From Paenibacillus sp. Root52 (GTDB lineage: Bacteria > Bacillota > Bacilli > Paenibacillales > Paenibacillaceae), in assembly GCF_001426865.1 (NCBI RefSeq), contig NZ_LMFO01000031.1:1-64000 (forward strand): DNA of 64,000 nt, read 5' to 3'. Numbering within the stretch: position 1 is the first letter of the stretch; each line of letters starts with the position of its first letter. Below are positions 35,113 to 43,962 of the stretch, piece by piece. Both the position numbers and the translations under genes were made by a program. Below the pieces are notes generated by a model. That model made no database searches. It was not told the origin of the DNA and saw only the letters and a list, made by a program, of their open reading frames with translations.

Positions 35113-35787
35113 TTAACTTTTACGAATGACTGCCCGAAAACAACGAATGGGGGTGCCATACATGTCAGACCAGATGGCATCCTCAGGCTCTTCCACGCTC
35201 AGCTTCCCATCAATCGTTAATCCAGTAACAGCCATGATGGTTTCCAGCAGGTCTGGGCGCATCTCTGGTACGTCAAACGTTGCGATTAACCTTCCATCTG
35301 GCTTCATGACTCGGGCGAACTCTCGAAACGCACGTAGCATCGTGCCTGTATCTAGATGCTCCAATACAGAGATACAGAAGACGCGGTCGAATGTGCTTGC
35401 TTGATAGGGTAACTGAGCGAGATTAGCCTGTGCACGGTGCAGTTTGGTTAGATAGAACTCAGGAAATTCACGTGCGGCTTCTTCGCCAAAGTCTGAGATG
35501 ATGTCCAGCCGGATGGCTTCCTCCGATAATATGCGATCATCCCAATCGCAGGCATGAACTTCCTGGCATTGCTCTGCGAGCCAAAATTTGAAGGGGTGTG
35601 AGATGCCACAGGCAGCGTCTAGAACAACGTCACTGGGACGAGCGAATTGACGAGCCCATTCGTATTCATAAGGTCTGCTCCACCATGCCGGATGTAAGGG
35701 GAATATCAGTGTATCGGTCTTAGGATCGTTACGTCGAACATATCTAGATTCCATTAATTCTGTCTGATCCGCTGCATCCATCATCAT
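35113..35787 (-). CDS. Class I SAM-dependent methyltransferase
   Basis: 224 residues. Motif I VVLDAACGISHPFKFWL, an acidic residue in VHACDWDD, and FDRVFCISVLEHLD plus FARVMKPDGRLIATFDVPE define a Rossmann-fold methyltransferase of the Methyltransf_11 type. It begins with an ATGA overlap of the upstream GT4 gene and is the last gene of the minus-strand glycosylation set. Probable job: methylating a sugar or the glycan end, which in other systems caps chains. Substrate unknown. Confidence 0.87.
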   Translation of the reverse strand: MMMDAADQTELMESRYVRRNDPKTDTLIFPLHPAWWSRPYEYEWARQFARPSDVVLDAACGISHPFKFWLAEQCQEVHACDWDDRILSEEAIRLDIISDFGEEAAREFPEFYLTKLHRAQANLAQLPYQASTFDRVFCISVLEHLDTGTMLRAFREFARVMKPDGRLIATFDVPEMRPDLLETIMAVTGLTIDGKLSVEEPEDAIWSDMYGTPIRCFRAVIRKS

Positions 35788-37193
35788 CGAACCCCTTCCT
35801 TCATATCTGCGTCAGCAAGAAATGTACGGAGTACCTCACTCCATTTGCGTTTCCATCGGGATAGGTCATAGGCGAGTGCTGTTTCGCGTGCATAGATGCC
35901 AAGACGTTCCCGCTCGGCTCTGTCTTGGACAAGTCGGACGAGAGCAGCAGTTAGCGCTTCTTGGTTTGGTGGAACGAGCAATCCGTTGAATCCATCCTGA
36001 ATTAGATCATTTAGTCCACCCACATTAGAGGCGACCACAGGTAACCCGCAGCTCATCGCTTCCAGACAGGCATAGGAGGTACCTTCCGAGAAAATCGTAG
36101 GAATGACCGCGATATCCGCGTGATGGTATGCCTCTCGGATATCCCTGAAATCATACGTACGGTGAAATATCCGATTGGCATGCGGGTGTGTGCGATGCCA
36201 GTAACGGAAGGAACGGCCTACAGTACTGCCTTCCACCAGTTCTCCGGCAAACTCGATCTCCAGATCTGGAAAGGCTCCAAGCAACTGATCTGCCGCCAGC
36301 ATCATCGGAATGATGCCACGTTCCAAGCTGACACGACGTGGATAGAGGATACGCACAGGGCGGGATACGGCATCTTGTTCGTTTACCTTATTAACTACTG
36401 CAAATCCATCATGCTGCTCCTCACTCTCTGCACTTTCTTCATTCTCTTCGTTCTGAACCTCAGGCTTCTGTTTAAGCATGTTCTCAGGTGTATCCCCATC
36501 TGTATGATGATCTTGCTCTAGACCGGGAGGTGAGGCATCAGACGTGCTAGAGATGAAGATACGATCTAAACGATCTTCATGCTGCTCCAAGTCTTCCTTC
36601 CACTGGGATAGCCACTGTGCTTCCTGTTCTTGCTGCATCTGACGCCGAGGAGGAGCAGGGGTGAAGTATGAGGTGTCGACTGCATTCGGAATCAAAATGA
36701 GCTGTGCAGGGTCACTGAACGTGCATGAAGCACGACAATAAGTCTGAAAATGAGAATCCACAGATACGATATTCAGCAGTCCATCAACGGCCTGCTGAAT
36801 ATGTTCGGCAACCTGTTGTTTTGTTTCAAGCGGTAGGCCGGGACGATCCCAGTTAATGCCGTGGCAGATACCGAGACTGCCGGGTTTATAAGCAATCGGT
36901 TGCCAGATGCAGCTAGCATAAATGATAGGGCCGCGTGCAGCATGGGCCATTCGGGCGAAGGCTTCAGGCACATCGTTCATATCGTATGGGTAACCGAAGA
37001 CGTCAATCTGTTCTGTACGTGTCTGAAAAGCTTCGAAATAGGATAGTTGATGCACTTCAGGGATATGTCCCATCTCATGTATGACACTGCATAGATCCAA
37101 AATATATCGTTCCAGTCCACCCCCGAACACCCGTGCAAACTCCCGGTTGTACCCGTCTGTGAAGCTGTGCGTTAGAATGCTGACTACCCCCAT
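35784..37193 (-). CDS. Family-4 (GT-B) glycosyltransferase
   Basis: 469 residues. The N-terminal half starts GVVSILTHSFTDGYNREFAR and has GGGLERYILDLCSVIHEMGH. The C-terminal half holds RILYPRRVSLERGI, the IAVIPTIFSEGTSYACLEAMSCGLPVVASNVGG motif with the catalytic E-x7-E pattern, and GFNGLLVPP. An acidic low-complexity insert (about 270-310; ENEESAESEEQ) separates the domains. ATG 37193 is preceded by GGAAGGAGGAG on the minus strand; upstream extension is not needed. It is 1 bp from the preceding GT2 gene and overlaps the methyltransferase by 4 bp. It transfers a nucleotide-activated sugar to an unknown acceptor. Confidence 0.9.
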   Translation of the reverse strand: MGVVSILTHSFTDGYNREFARVFGGGLERYILDLCSVIHEMGHIPEVHQLSYFEAFQTRTEQIDVFGYPYDMNDVPEAFARMAHAARGPIIYASCIWQPIAYKPGSLGICHGINWDRPGLPLETKQQVAEHIQQAVDGLLNIVSVDSHFQTYCRASCTFSDPAQLILIPNAVDTSYFTPAPPRRQMQQEQEAQWLSQWKEDLEQHEDRLDRIFISSTSDASPPGLEQDHHTDGDTPENMLKQKPEVQNEENEESAESEEQHDGFAVVNKVNEQDAVSRPVRILYPRRVSLERGIIPMMLAADQLLGAFPDLEIEFAGELVEGSTVGRSFRYWHRTHPHANRIFHRTYDFRDIREAYHHADIAVIPTIFSEGTSYACLEAMSCGLPVVASNVGGLNDLIQDGFNGLLVPPNQEALTAALVRLVQDRAERERLGIYARETALAYDLSRWKRKWSEVLRTFLADADMKEGVR

Positions 37194-37194
37194 G

Positions 37195-37986
37195 TCACTG
37201 CTCCTCCTTCCAAGGAACCAGCCGGGGTTCCGGATCAAGAATAGACTCATAGTGTTCGAGACTGCCCCATTGTCCATCTGGATCAATGCGCTTGTAACGC
37301 AGATATTTACGCACCCGATCTTCCAGACTACCTGCCCAGCCGAGGTGCTGTACTTTTAATTCGGTATTCATGCCAGGTAAGACCATGCAGGACAGGGGGA
37401 GACGGGGAACATGATGATTTTGCTGTGGATAGAAATAGGGATATTCAGGTATATATCGTACAAGTGAGGCTGTGTGCCTCTGGTGTAGCTTCCATAGCTC
37501 ATCCTCCCGATAGTGAGTACGCCCACCCCACATATCGTAGAAACGAAATGCTACCCAGTCCGCATGCTCTTGGTTAATGAGCTCCCGCATGGCTTGTTTG
37601 GCTTTTGTACCGTACAGCTCATCAGCATCGACAGATAGCAGCCAGTCTGGTGAGGTGCTCACAGCTGCTTGCCATAAGACGTTACGTAGACGCCATTCCT
37701 GAGCAAATAACGGTTGTTCAAGCACCTCTAAGCGGACAACCTTGGGATAAGATCGGCAGATGTCTGGCGTTCCATCTGTACTGGCATCATCCACAATCAC
37801 GATCTCATCTACAAAATCACTCAGATTGTGCAGCACTTCCTCCAGGTATCGCCCACGTTCGTTTCGAACCTGAAGTATTGCAGTCAGTTTGTTGTTTTGG
37901 CTTTTGCGGATTCGCCGGATGGAGGCTGGCTCTGTCTCGAGGATTGGCTCCCGCATATGCTGTCTGCGTTTCTTCGGATCAAACAT
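37195..37986 (-). CDS. Family-2 glycosyltransferase
   Basis: 263 residues. GT-A features: LTAILQVRNERGRYLEEVLHN, EIVIVDDASTDGTPDI, and DxD in LLSVDADELYG. No TPR extension. The gene overlaps the preceding 448-residue gene by one base and is followed directly by the GT4 gene, so it is in a four-gene operon. By position it probably adds one sugar of the glycan made by this island; specificity cannot be told. Confidence 0.9.
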   Translation of the reverse strand: MFDPKKRRQHMREPILETEPASIRRIRKSQNNKLTAILQVRNERGRYLEEVLHNLSDFVDEIVIVDDASTDGTPDICRSYPKVVRLEVLEQPLFAQEWRLRNVLWQAAVSTSPDWLLSVDADELYGTKAKQAMRELINQEHADWVAFRFYDMWGGRTHYREDELWKLHQRHTASLVRYIPEYPYFYPQQNHHVPRLPLSCMVLPGMNTELKVQHLGWAGSLEDRVRKYLRYKRIDPDGQWGSLEHYESILDPEPRLVPWKEEQ

Positions 37987-39332
37987 TAGGGCACCTCCCC
38001 AAGTAGCTGTTGTATCGCTTGATCCAGCAGTTCCATTTCGACAATTCGTTCAAGAGCATGCTCATCATCAAGAGCTGATTCTAGAAATAATGTAACTGCT
38101 CCATGGCGTTCTCCCCGCAGGGCTAGAGCGGTACCGGACAATTGGCGGTAATCTTGCTGGCTGGCTTGATCCACAATATCTGCGGCATGAACCAGTTTAA
38201 GTGCTTCCTCTACACGTCCAGTTTCCTGGAAAATGCGAAACTTCCAGTGCCGGGCCGTTTCTCCGCCGAGCTTATCGAGTACTTTTAAAGCCGTTCCATA
38301 ATCATCATTTAGACGTAGTAATTCTGCCTGAACGAGCTGATGCTCTCCAGCCTCCAACCAGCGACATAGCTGCTCGTAATGATGCCGTTCCTGATCCGTG
38401 GCGGCAGTCGTTCCATACACTTGCAGAGCATTCTCCACTTCCCCGGCTCTTGCCTGAATGGCGGAGAGGAAGCGGTAGTGTGATTGAAGACAGTCAGAGC
38501 GTCCACATGTGATCGCATGGGCAAACGCTTCTTGAACTGTTGCGGCCGCCCGCGAGTCTTCCAATATATATTCATAAGCAGCGAGCAAAAAGGAAATCGT
38601 CTCATGTGCGCCTGTTTTGGAACGGAGCTTCCGATAATAATCTGCTCTTAGCTTACATTGAAGCTGGGTAACCGTATCTGTGGCACTGCTATGGATCTGT
38701 TTGAGTGCGTGCAGAAACAGCATTTCGTAATCCCGCAGTGGAATTTCAAGCTCATCTTTTTGCATCATGCCAGTAGGTGTAGGGTCTTCCCCGCCTAGCC
38801 AGACGGTGCGGACACCTTGAAATACCAGCTTCATATAACGTGTCTCTGAGGACGTACATACCAGATTAGAAATGCCGACCAGCTTGCTAATACAGCTCTC
38901 CCAGAGCGGCGAGTCAGCTTCCTCTTGGACAGGTTCTGGCAGGAGCGTTATCAACAGATCAGGCTGAATGGAGGCTACTGCGGTAAGCCAGTACGGATGC
39001 GCAACGACTGCAACAGTACGAGGCTGTTGTAGCAGTGCTTCCGCCTCCAGTAAGGATATTAACGTAATCGCTGCAGGTAGATCGTCTGACCGTTCCAGAT
39101 GGCTAACATAGTAGACTGCTCCTTCAGCAGCCAGTAGTGCAGCAATGTCTGGATAAGGAAATGTCGACCATCCCCCTTTACGGGGAAATAGAACGTAGTG
39201 AATTGGAGAGAGGGACGTCTCTTTATATTGTTGAGCTGTCTCGTTCGGATGAATCTGACTCTCGCTGGATTGTACAGGTTCTTCCACGGGCTGGATCACC
39301 TCACTTTGTTTGCATTTATACTCGGATAACAC
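37986..39332 (-). CDS. Uncharacterised protein of the glycosylation island (TPR-like C-terminus)
   Basis: 448 residues, first gene of the minus-strand operon. The N-terminal half has a Rossmann-like pattern (IHYVLFPRKGGWSTFPYPDI, VAVVAHPYWLTAV, PDLLITLLPEPVQ, VCTSSETRYMKLVF), which resembles part of a GT-B enzyme; the second half is helical with TPR-like units (SRAAATVQEAFAHAITCGRS, EEALKLVHAADIVDQASQQD). No catalytic motif is certain. It may be an inactive or divergent glycosyltransferase or a scaffold. The start is uncertain: GTG 39332 opens the frame without a strong ribosome binding site. Confidence 0.7.
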   Translation of the reverse strand: MLSEYKCKQSEVIQPVEEPVQSSESQIHPNETAQQYKETSLSPIHYVLFPRKGGWSTFPYPDIAALLAAEGAVYYVSHLERSDDLPAAITLISLLEAEALLQQPRTVAVVAHPYWLTAVASIQPDLLITLLPEPVQEEADSPLWESCISKLVGISNLVCTSSETRYMKLVFQGVRTVWLGGEDPTPTGMMQKDELEIPLRDYEMLFLHALKQIHSSATDTVTQLQCKLRADYYRKLRSKTGAHETISFLLAAYEYILEDSRAAATVQEAFAHAITCGRSDCLQSHYRFLSAIQARAGEVENALQVYGTTAATDQERHHYEQLCRWLEAGEHQLVQAELLRLNDDYGTALKVLDKLGGETARHWKFRIFQETGRVEEALKLVHAADIVDQASQQDYRQLSGTALALRGERHGAVTLFLESALDDEHALERIVEMELLDQAIQQLLGEVP

Positions 39333-39505
39333 GGATATAATTCGTTGAACTCACTCCATATGTAAAAGCCTTTGTCGCACAAGGAATAGGTTGCCTGACA
39401 TTAACATATGGGCATTCCGTCTCAAACATGAGCAACTTCCGTGAATAGACGAAGTTGACAAGCGTCCCAAATAACAGAGAACCGTACTTTGAATTCGTAC
39501 TAATG
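39333..39505. other. Intergenic region upstream of the FNR-type sites
   Basis: Divergent region between the glycosylation operon and cydA. Apart from the two palindromes annotated separately, no motif or gene was recognised. Confidence 0.4.
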
Positions 39506-39521
39506 TGTGACCGTCGTCACA
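39506..39521. promoter_or_regulatory. FNR/CRP-type operator 1 upstream of cydA
   Basis: TGTGACCGTCGTCACA is a perfect TGTGA-N6-TCACA palindrome. Its centre is 41 bp upstream of the centre of operator 2. Confidence 0.75.
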
Positions 39522-39546
39522 TTTTTGTGGATTTTTTGACTAAGTT

Positions 39547-39562
39547 TGTGATTATTATCACA
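39547..39562. promoter_or_regulatory. FNR/CRP-type operator 2 upstream of cydA
   Basis: TGTGATTATTATCACA is a second perfect TGTGA-N6-TCACA site. If transcription starts near 39596 behind the weak -10 candidate ACAATA (39585-39590), this site is centred at about -41.5, the classical activating position for FNR. The start point is inferred. Confidence 0.75.
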
Positions 39563-39689
39563 TGTATAAAATAGGTAATCTGGCACAATACGTTCATCAA
39601 TGTATTTGGTGGACAGACAGCGAAGGTGCAGCTTCAATCCCAAGTACATACATAATAATGCGAATAGAAGAGAAAGAAGGGGGAACGGT

Positions 39690-41105
39690 ATGGATCCGAT
39701 CATGCTATCGCGAATCCAATATGCGCTCACAACGATTTTCCATTTCTTTTTTGTGCCGCTGTCCATCGGTTTAGTGCTGCTGGTAGCGATCATGGAGACG
39801 TTGTACGTCATGAAGGGGAAAGAAATTTACAAAACGATGGCCAAGTTCTGGGGCAAATTGTTCCTGATTAACTTTGCGGTTGGCGTCGTTACAGGTATCC
39901 TGCAAGAGTTTCAGTTCGGTATGAACTGGTCGGAGTACTCCCGCTTTGTTGGGGATGTATTTGGTGCGCCCCTGGCTGTTGAGGCCTTGCTGGCGTTTTT
40001 TATGGAGTCTACCTTTATAGGGCTATGGATATTTGGCTGGGATCGTTTGTCCAAAAAAGTCCATTTGGCCTGCATCTGGCTAGTGTTTGTCGGTACCTTC
40101 TTATCGGCACTGTGGATATTAGCAGCGAATTCATTCATGCAGCATCCAGTGGGCTTCGAGATCAACAACGGCCGAGCCGAGATGAATGATTTCTTCGCAC
40201 TGATTACCAATGGTCAGCTGCTCGTTGAGTTTCCGCATACGATCTTTGGAGCTTTAATGACAGGAGCGTTTGTTGTAACAGGAATCAGTGCCTATAAATT
40301 AATGAAAAAGCAGGACGTTGAGATTTTCCGCAAATCGTTCAATATTGCGATCATCATTGGTCTTGTATCCTCCTTCGGTGTAGCCTTCTCTGGGCACTTC
40401 CAGGCACAATACCTGGTTGAGACCCAACCGATGAAAATGGCAGCCAGTGAAGGAACGTGGACAACAACAGAAGACCCTGCACCATGGACGGTAGTTGCTT
40501 TCATCGATCCGGAGAAGCAGGAGAATTCAGGGGAGATCAAAATCCCAGGATTGCTGAGTTACCTTTCCTACAGTACATTTTCGGGCAGCGTCAAGGGTAT
40601 GAAAGAATTGAATGCAGAATACCAGCAGACTTACGGTCCTGGAGATTACATCCCACCGGTACGTACGACCTTCTGGAGCTTCCGTATTATGATTGCGGCG
40701 GGTGGTTTGATGATTGCACTTGCTCTATATGGTACTTACCTGGCTATGCGCAAGAAGCTGGAAGTGGCAAAGCCGTGGTTTATGCGTCTCATGGTATTTG
40801 CCATCTCTCTGCCGTTTATTGCGAACACTTCTGGATGGATCATGACCGAGGTTGGTCGGCAGCCTTGGACGGTATTTGGCTACATGACGACGGAGGCGGG
40901 TGTTTCACCGAATGTATCGGCAGGTATGATCTTATTCTCTACGATTGCATTCACGGCTGCGTACACCGTTCTGGGTATCGTGATGGTTTATTTATTTGTG
41001 CGTGAGATCAAAGCAGGGCCATATGCTGTAGATCAGCCAGAAGATCAGGACGAATCAGCCGATCCGTTCGGCGTGGATGGGGGGTATTCCGTTGTCACTA
41101 AGTGA
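39690..41105 (+). CDS. cydA: Cytochrome bd ubiquinol oxidase subunit I
   Basis: 471 residues with about nine membrane helices. His18 (TTIFHFFFVP) is the expected high-spin heme ligand, and GRQPW near residue 393 is conserved. The Q-loop is of the short Firmicute type. CydA carries hemes b558, b595 and d and oxidises menaquinol, reducing oxygen with high affinity. ATG 39690 has AAGAAGGGGG upstream; the open frame extends 5' without homology. It is the first gene of cydABDC and has two FNR-type sites upstream, fitting induction when oxygen is low. Confidence 0.96.
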   Translation: MDPIMLSRIQYALTTIFHFFFVPLSIGLVLLVAIMETLYVMKGKEIYKTMAKFWGKLFLINFAVGVVTGILQEFQFGMNWSEYSRFVGDVFGAPLAVEALLAFFMESTFIGLWIFGWDRLSKKVHLACIWLVFVGTFLSALWILAANSFMQHPVGFEINNGRAEMNDFFALITNGQLLVEFPHTIFGALMTGAFVVTGISAYKLMKKQDVEIFRKSFNIAIIIGLVSSFGVAFSGHFQAQYLVETQPMKMAASEGTWTTTEDPAPWTVVAFIDPEKQENSGEIKIPGLLSYLSYSTFSGSVKGMKELNAEYQQTYGPGDYIPPVRTTFWSFRIMIAAGGLMIALALYGTYLAMRKKLEVAKPWFMRLMVFAISLPFIANTSGWIMTEVGRQPWTVFGYMTTEAGVSPNVSAGMILFSTIAFTAAYTVLGIVMVYLFVREIKAGPYAVDQPEDQDESADPFGVDGGYSVVTK

Positions 41106-42105
41106 GCTGTGGTTTTTGTTGATCGCCGTATTATTTGTGGGGTTCTTTTTCCTTGAAGGCTTCGATTTTGGTGTAGGCATGTCATCAGGTATCATCGCCA
41201 AGACAGACCGGGAGCGTCGTACACTCATTAATTCGATAGGTCCGTTCTGGGATGGGAATGAGGTGTGGCTGATTACGGCAGGGGGTGCCATGTTTGCGGC
41301 CTTCCCGCACTGGTACGCCACGTTGTTCAGTGGTTTTTACCTGCCGCTAGTTGTGGTGCTGTTAGCTCTGATCGGACGCGGGGTGGCATTTGAATTCCGC
41401 AGTAAAGTAAAGCAGCAACAGTGGCGCAAAACGTGGGATATCATCATCGTTGTGTCCAGTGCTTTGCTGCCCTTCCTGTTCGGCGTTGTGTTCGCTACGC
41501 TGATGAAGGGTCTGCCGATTGATGGAGAGATGCAGCTTCGTGCAGGTTTTCTAGACATCGTTAATCCATATACGGTCGTAGGCGGTTTAAGTGTGACCTT
41601 ACTGTGTCTAGTTCATGGACTATTATTTGTCTCACTGCGCACGGTTGGCGACCTAAGAGAGCGTGCTCTCCATACAGCGCGCCAATTGATGCTTCCGCTT
41701 GCGGCTATGCTTGTCATTTACGCAGTGATGACCTATCTCATGACCGATATTTTCACTGTACGGGGTTGGGCACTCTGGATCATGGTGATCCTTGGGGCAG
41801 GAGCACTGGCTTTAGCGAATTATTTCGTTCGTCAGAAACGGGAAGGCTGGGCGTTTGGTATGACGGGAGCTGTAATCGCGATTTCTTTTGCTTCGGTATT
41901 TATCGGTCTGTTCCCAAGAGTGATGATCAGTTCGTTAGGCTCTGCATTTGACCTGACCGTATATAATGCTTCCTCGGGTGGGTACTCCTTGAAAGTGATG
42001 ACAATTGTAGCGTGCACCTTACTGCCGTTTGTCCTTGGCTATCAGATCTGGAGTTATTATGTGTTCCGCAAACGCCTGAACGAGCAGCACCACCTGGAGT
42101 ACTGA
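41092..42105 (+). CDS. cydB: Cytochrome bd ubiquinol oxidase subunit II
   Basis: 337 residues. The N-terminus LSLSELWFLLIAVLFVGFFF followed by LEGFDFGVGM is the CydB signature, and NSIGPFWDGNEVWLITAGGA is strongly conserved. About eight membrane helices. TTG 41092 is chosen because GGGGGG lies seven bases upstream and the family usually starts at MSLNELW; ATG 41077, inside cydA, is the alternative. It overlaps the end of cydA, so the two subunits are translated together. Confidence 0.95.
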   Translation: MSLSELWFLLIAVLFVGFFFLEGFDFGVGMSSGIIAKTDRERRTLINSIGPFWDGNEVWLITAGGAMFAAFPHWYATLFSGFYLPLVVVLLALIGRGVAFEFRSKVKQQQWRKTWDIIIVVSSALLPFLFGVVFATLMKGLPIDGEMQLRAGFLDIVNPYTVVGGLSVTLLCLVHGLLFVSLRTVGDLRERALHTARQLMLPLAAMLVIYAVMTYLMTDIFTVRGWALWIMVILGAGALALANYFVRQKREGWAFGMTGAVIAISFASVFIGLFPRVMISSLGSAFDLTVYNASSGGYSLKVMTIVACTLLPFVLGYQIWSYYVFRKRLNEQHHLEY

Positions 42106-42106
42106 T

Positions 42107-43960
42107 ATGGGACGCGGGCTGATGAAGCTGCCGGGCATCCGGCCAGTACTGGCGCTGGCTTCAGCGCTAGTAATGCTGCAGGCGATGACGATCATTATGC
42201 AGGCCAAATGGCTGGCACAGGCCATCACAGCTTTGTTTGAAGGTTCATCCGTAACAGAGCAGTACCCGGTACTGCTGCTGTTCCTGGCTGCTTTTGCTGC
42301 CCGCTATGCTATATCTTATTGGTTGCAGCTTGTAACCTCACAGTATGCTGAGCGAACGGGAACCGATCTACGAAGGCAGTTGGTGGAGCAATGGTTTCGG
42401 TTAGAGCCACGCTTTGCCAAGACGGAAGGCACAGGGCATCTGGTGACTTTGGCACGAGAGGGAATAGCTCAATATATAACGTATTTGGAACTATTCATTC
42501 CCCGAATGTTAGGGATGGGATGTATACCAATTGTGCTGCTGTTATATGTGTTCAAACTGGACGTGATGTCCGGGGTGATTCTCATGCTAACCCTTCCCAT
42601 TCTGATCACGTTCCTCATTCTGGTTGGTCTGGCTACGCAACGCAAAATAGATGGTCAGTTCAAATCGTATAAAGCACTAGCCAATCATTTTGTCGATACC
42701 CTGCGTGGGTTAGAAACATTAAAAACCTTGGGACAGAGCGAGCGGCATGCACAGACGATTATTCAAGTTAGTCAGCGTTACCGCAAAGCTACAATGTCTA
42801 CGCTACGAATGGCGTTTCTCTCATCGTTTGCACTCGATTTCTTCACGATGTTATCGGTGGCTTCGGTGGCGGTTGGTCTGGGACTGCGGCTAACGGAAGG
42901 ACATATGCTGCTTGGCCCTGCGTTAACGGTGCTTATTCTGGCGCCGGAATATTTTTTGCCAGTACGGATGGTCGGTGCGGATTATCATGCAACATTGGAT
43001 GGTAAGGAAGCAGGAGAAGCGATTCACCGGATGATTGAACGAGGTAAGCAAGCTGCACGTGAGCAGAAACAAGCCTACGATCAGGTGATCTTGCATACCG
43101 AAAGGGAGAACAAGCCGTCAGCAACGATGAAGATTCATCTTGCAGATTCTCAGCGATCGGCAGTTCAGCAGAAGCAATTAACACAAGAGGATAAGCCTCC
43201 AACCTATGATGGGTTATGGAGCAAGACCAGCCGATTGGCGTTAACGGATCTACAGGTTCGTCATGAAGAGGGTGCTCCTCCTTCGCTTACGGACGTAACG
43301 TTTCAGGTTTCGGGCACGAGCAAAGTTGGCATTATCGGAGCCAGTGGAGCGGGCAAATCCACCTTGATTGATGTATTAGCTGGCTTTCAGTTGCCCACCT
43401 CTGGTCGTATGGTCGTGGATGGGCGACCGATATCCCCAGATATGTTGAAGTCGTGGAGAAGTCAGACTGCGGTCATCCCGCAGCATCCCTATATTTTTAG
43501 CGGTAGTTTAGCGGATAACATTCGTCTCTATCGACCTGAGGCATCGAACGTAGAGCTGGCTGCAGCGATTCGTGCAGCAGGATTAAGTTCACTAGTGTCG
43601 TCATTGCCTCACGGAATGGATGAAAGGATTGGTTCTAGTGGTCGACAGCTCAGCGGTGGACAGGAGCAGCGTGTGGCTCTGGCGAGAGCTTTGTTAGGTG
43701 CAAGACCCATGCTGCTGTTAGATGAACCGACGGCACACCTGGATGTCGAGACAGAGTATGAGCTGAAGCAGACGATGTTGCCGCTATTCGAAGACAAGCT
43801 AGTCTTCCTCGCTACCCACCGTCTACACTGGATGCCACATATGGACTGGATTATTGTCATGGAAGCTGGAACCGTGGCGGAGACAGGCACGCATGCACAA
43901 TTGATGGCGCGTCAAGGCGTGTATTATCAGATGATTCAGGCTCAGATGGAGGCGGTGTAA
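42107..43960 (+). CDS. cydD: Cytochrome bd assembly ABC exporter, CydD
   Basis: 617 residues: an exporter-type membrane domain (first ~310) and an ATPase domain with Walker A GASGAGKST, signature LSGGQEQR, Walker B LLLDEPTAHLD and switch FLATHR. CydDC is a heterodimer that exports thiols (cysteine/glutathione) or moves heme, needed for cytochrome bd assembly. It starts one base after the cydB stop. A poorly conserved linker (about 315-375) joins the domains. Order in the operon (after cydB) and similarity place it as CydD rather than CydC. Confidence 0.93.
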   Translation: MGRGLMKLPGIRPVLALASALVMLQAMTIIMQAKWLAQAITALFEGSSVTEQYPVLLLFLAAFAARYAISYWLQLVTSQYAERTGTDLRRQLVEQWFRLEPRFAKTEGTGHLVTLAREGIAQYITYLELFIPRMLGMGCIPIVLLLYVFKLDVMSGVILMLTLPILITFLILVGLATQRKIDGQFKSYKALANHFVDTLRGLETLKTLGQSERHAQTIIQVSQRYRKATMSTLRMAFLSSFALDFFTMLSVASVAVGLGLRLTEGHMLLGPALTVLILAPEYFLPVRMVGADYHATLDGKEAGEAIHRMIERGKQAAREQKQAYDQVILHTERENKPSATMKIHLADSQRSAVQQKQLTQEDKPPTYDGLWSKTSRLALTDLQVRHEEGAPPSLTDVTFQVSGTSKVGIIGASGAGKSTLIDVLAGFQLPTSGRMVVDGRPISPDMLKSWRSQTAVIPQHPYIFSGSLADNIRLYRPEASNVELAAAIRAAGLSSLVSSLPHGMDERIGSSGRQLSGGQEQRVALARALLGARPMLLLDEPTAHLDVETEYELKQTMLPLFEDKLVFLATHRLHWMPHMDWIIVMEAGTVAETGTHAQLMARQGVYYQMIQAQMEAV

Positions 43961-43962
43961 GG

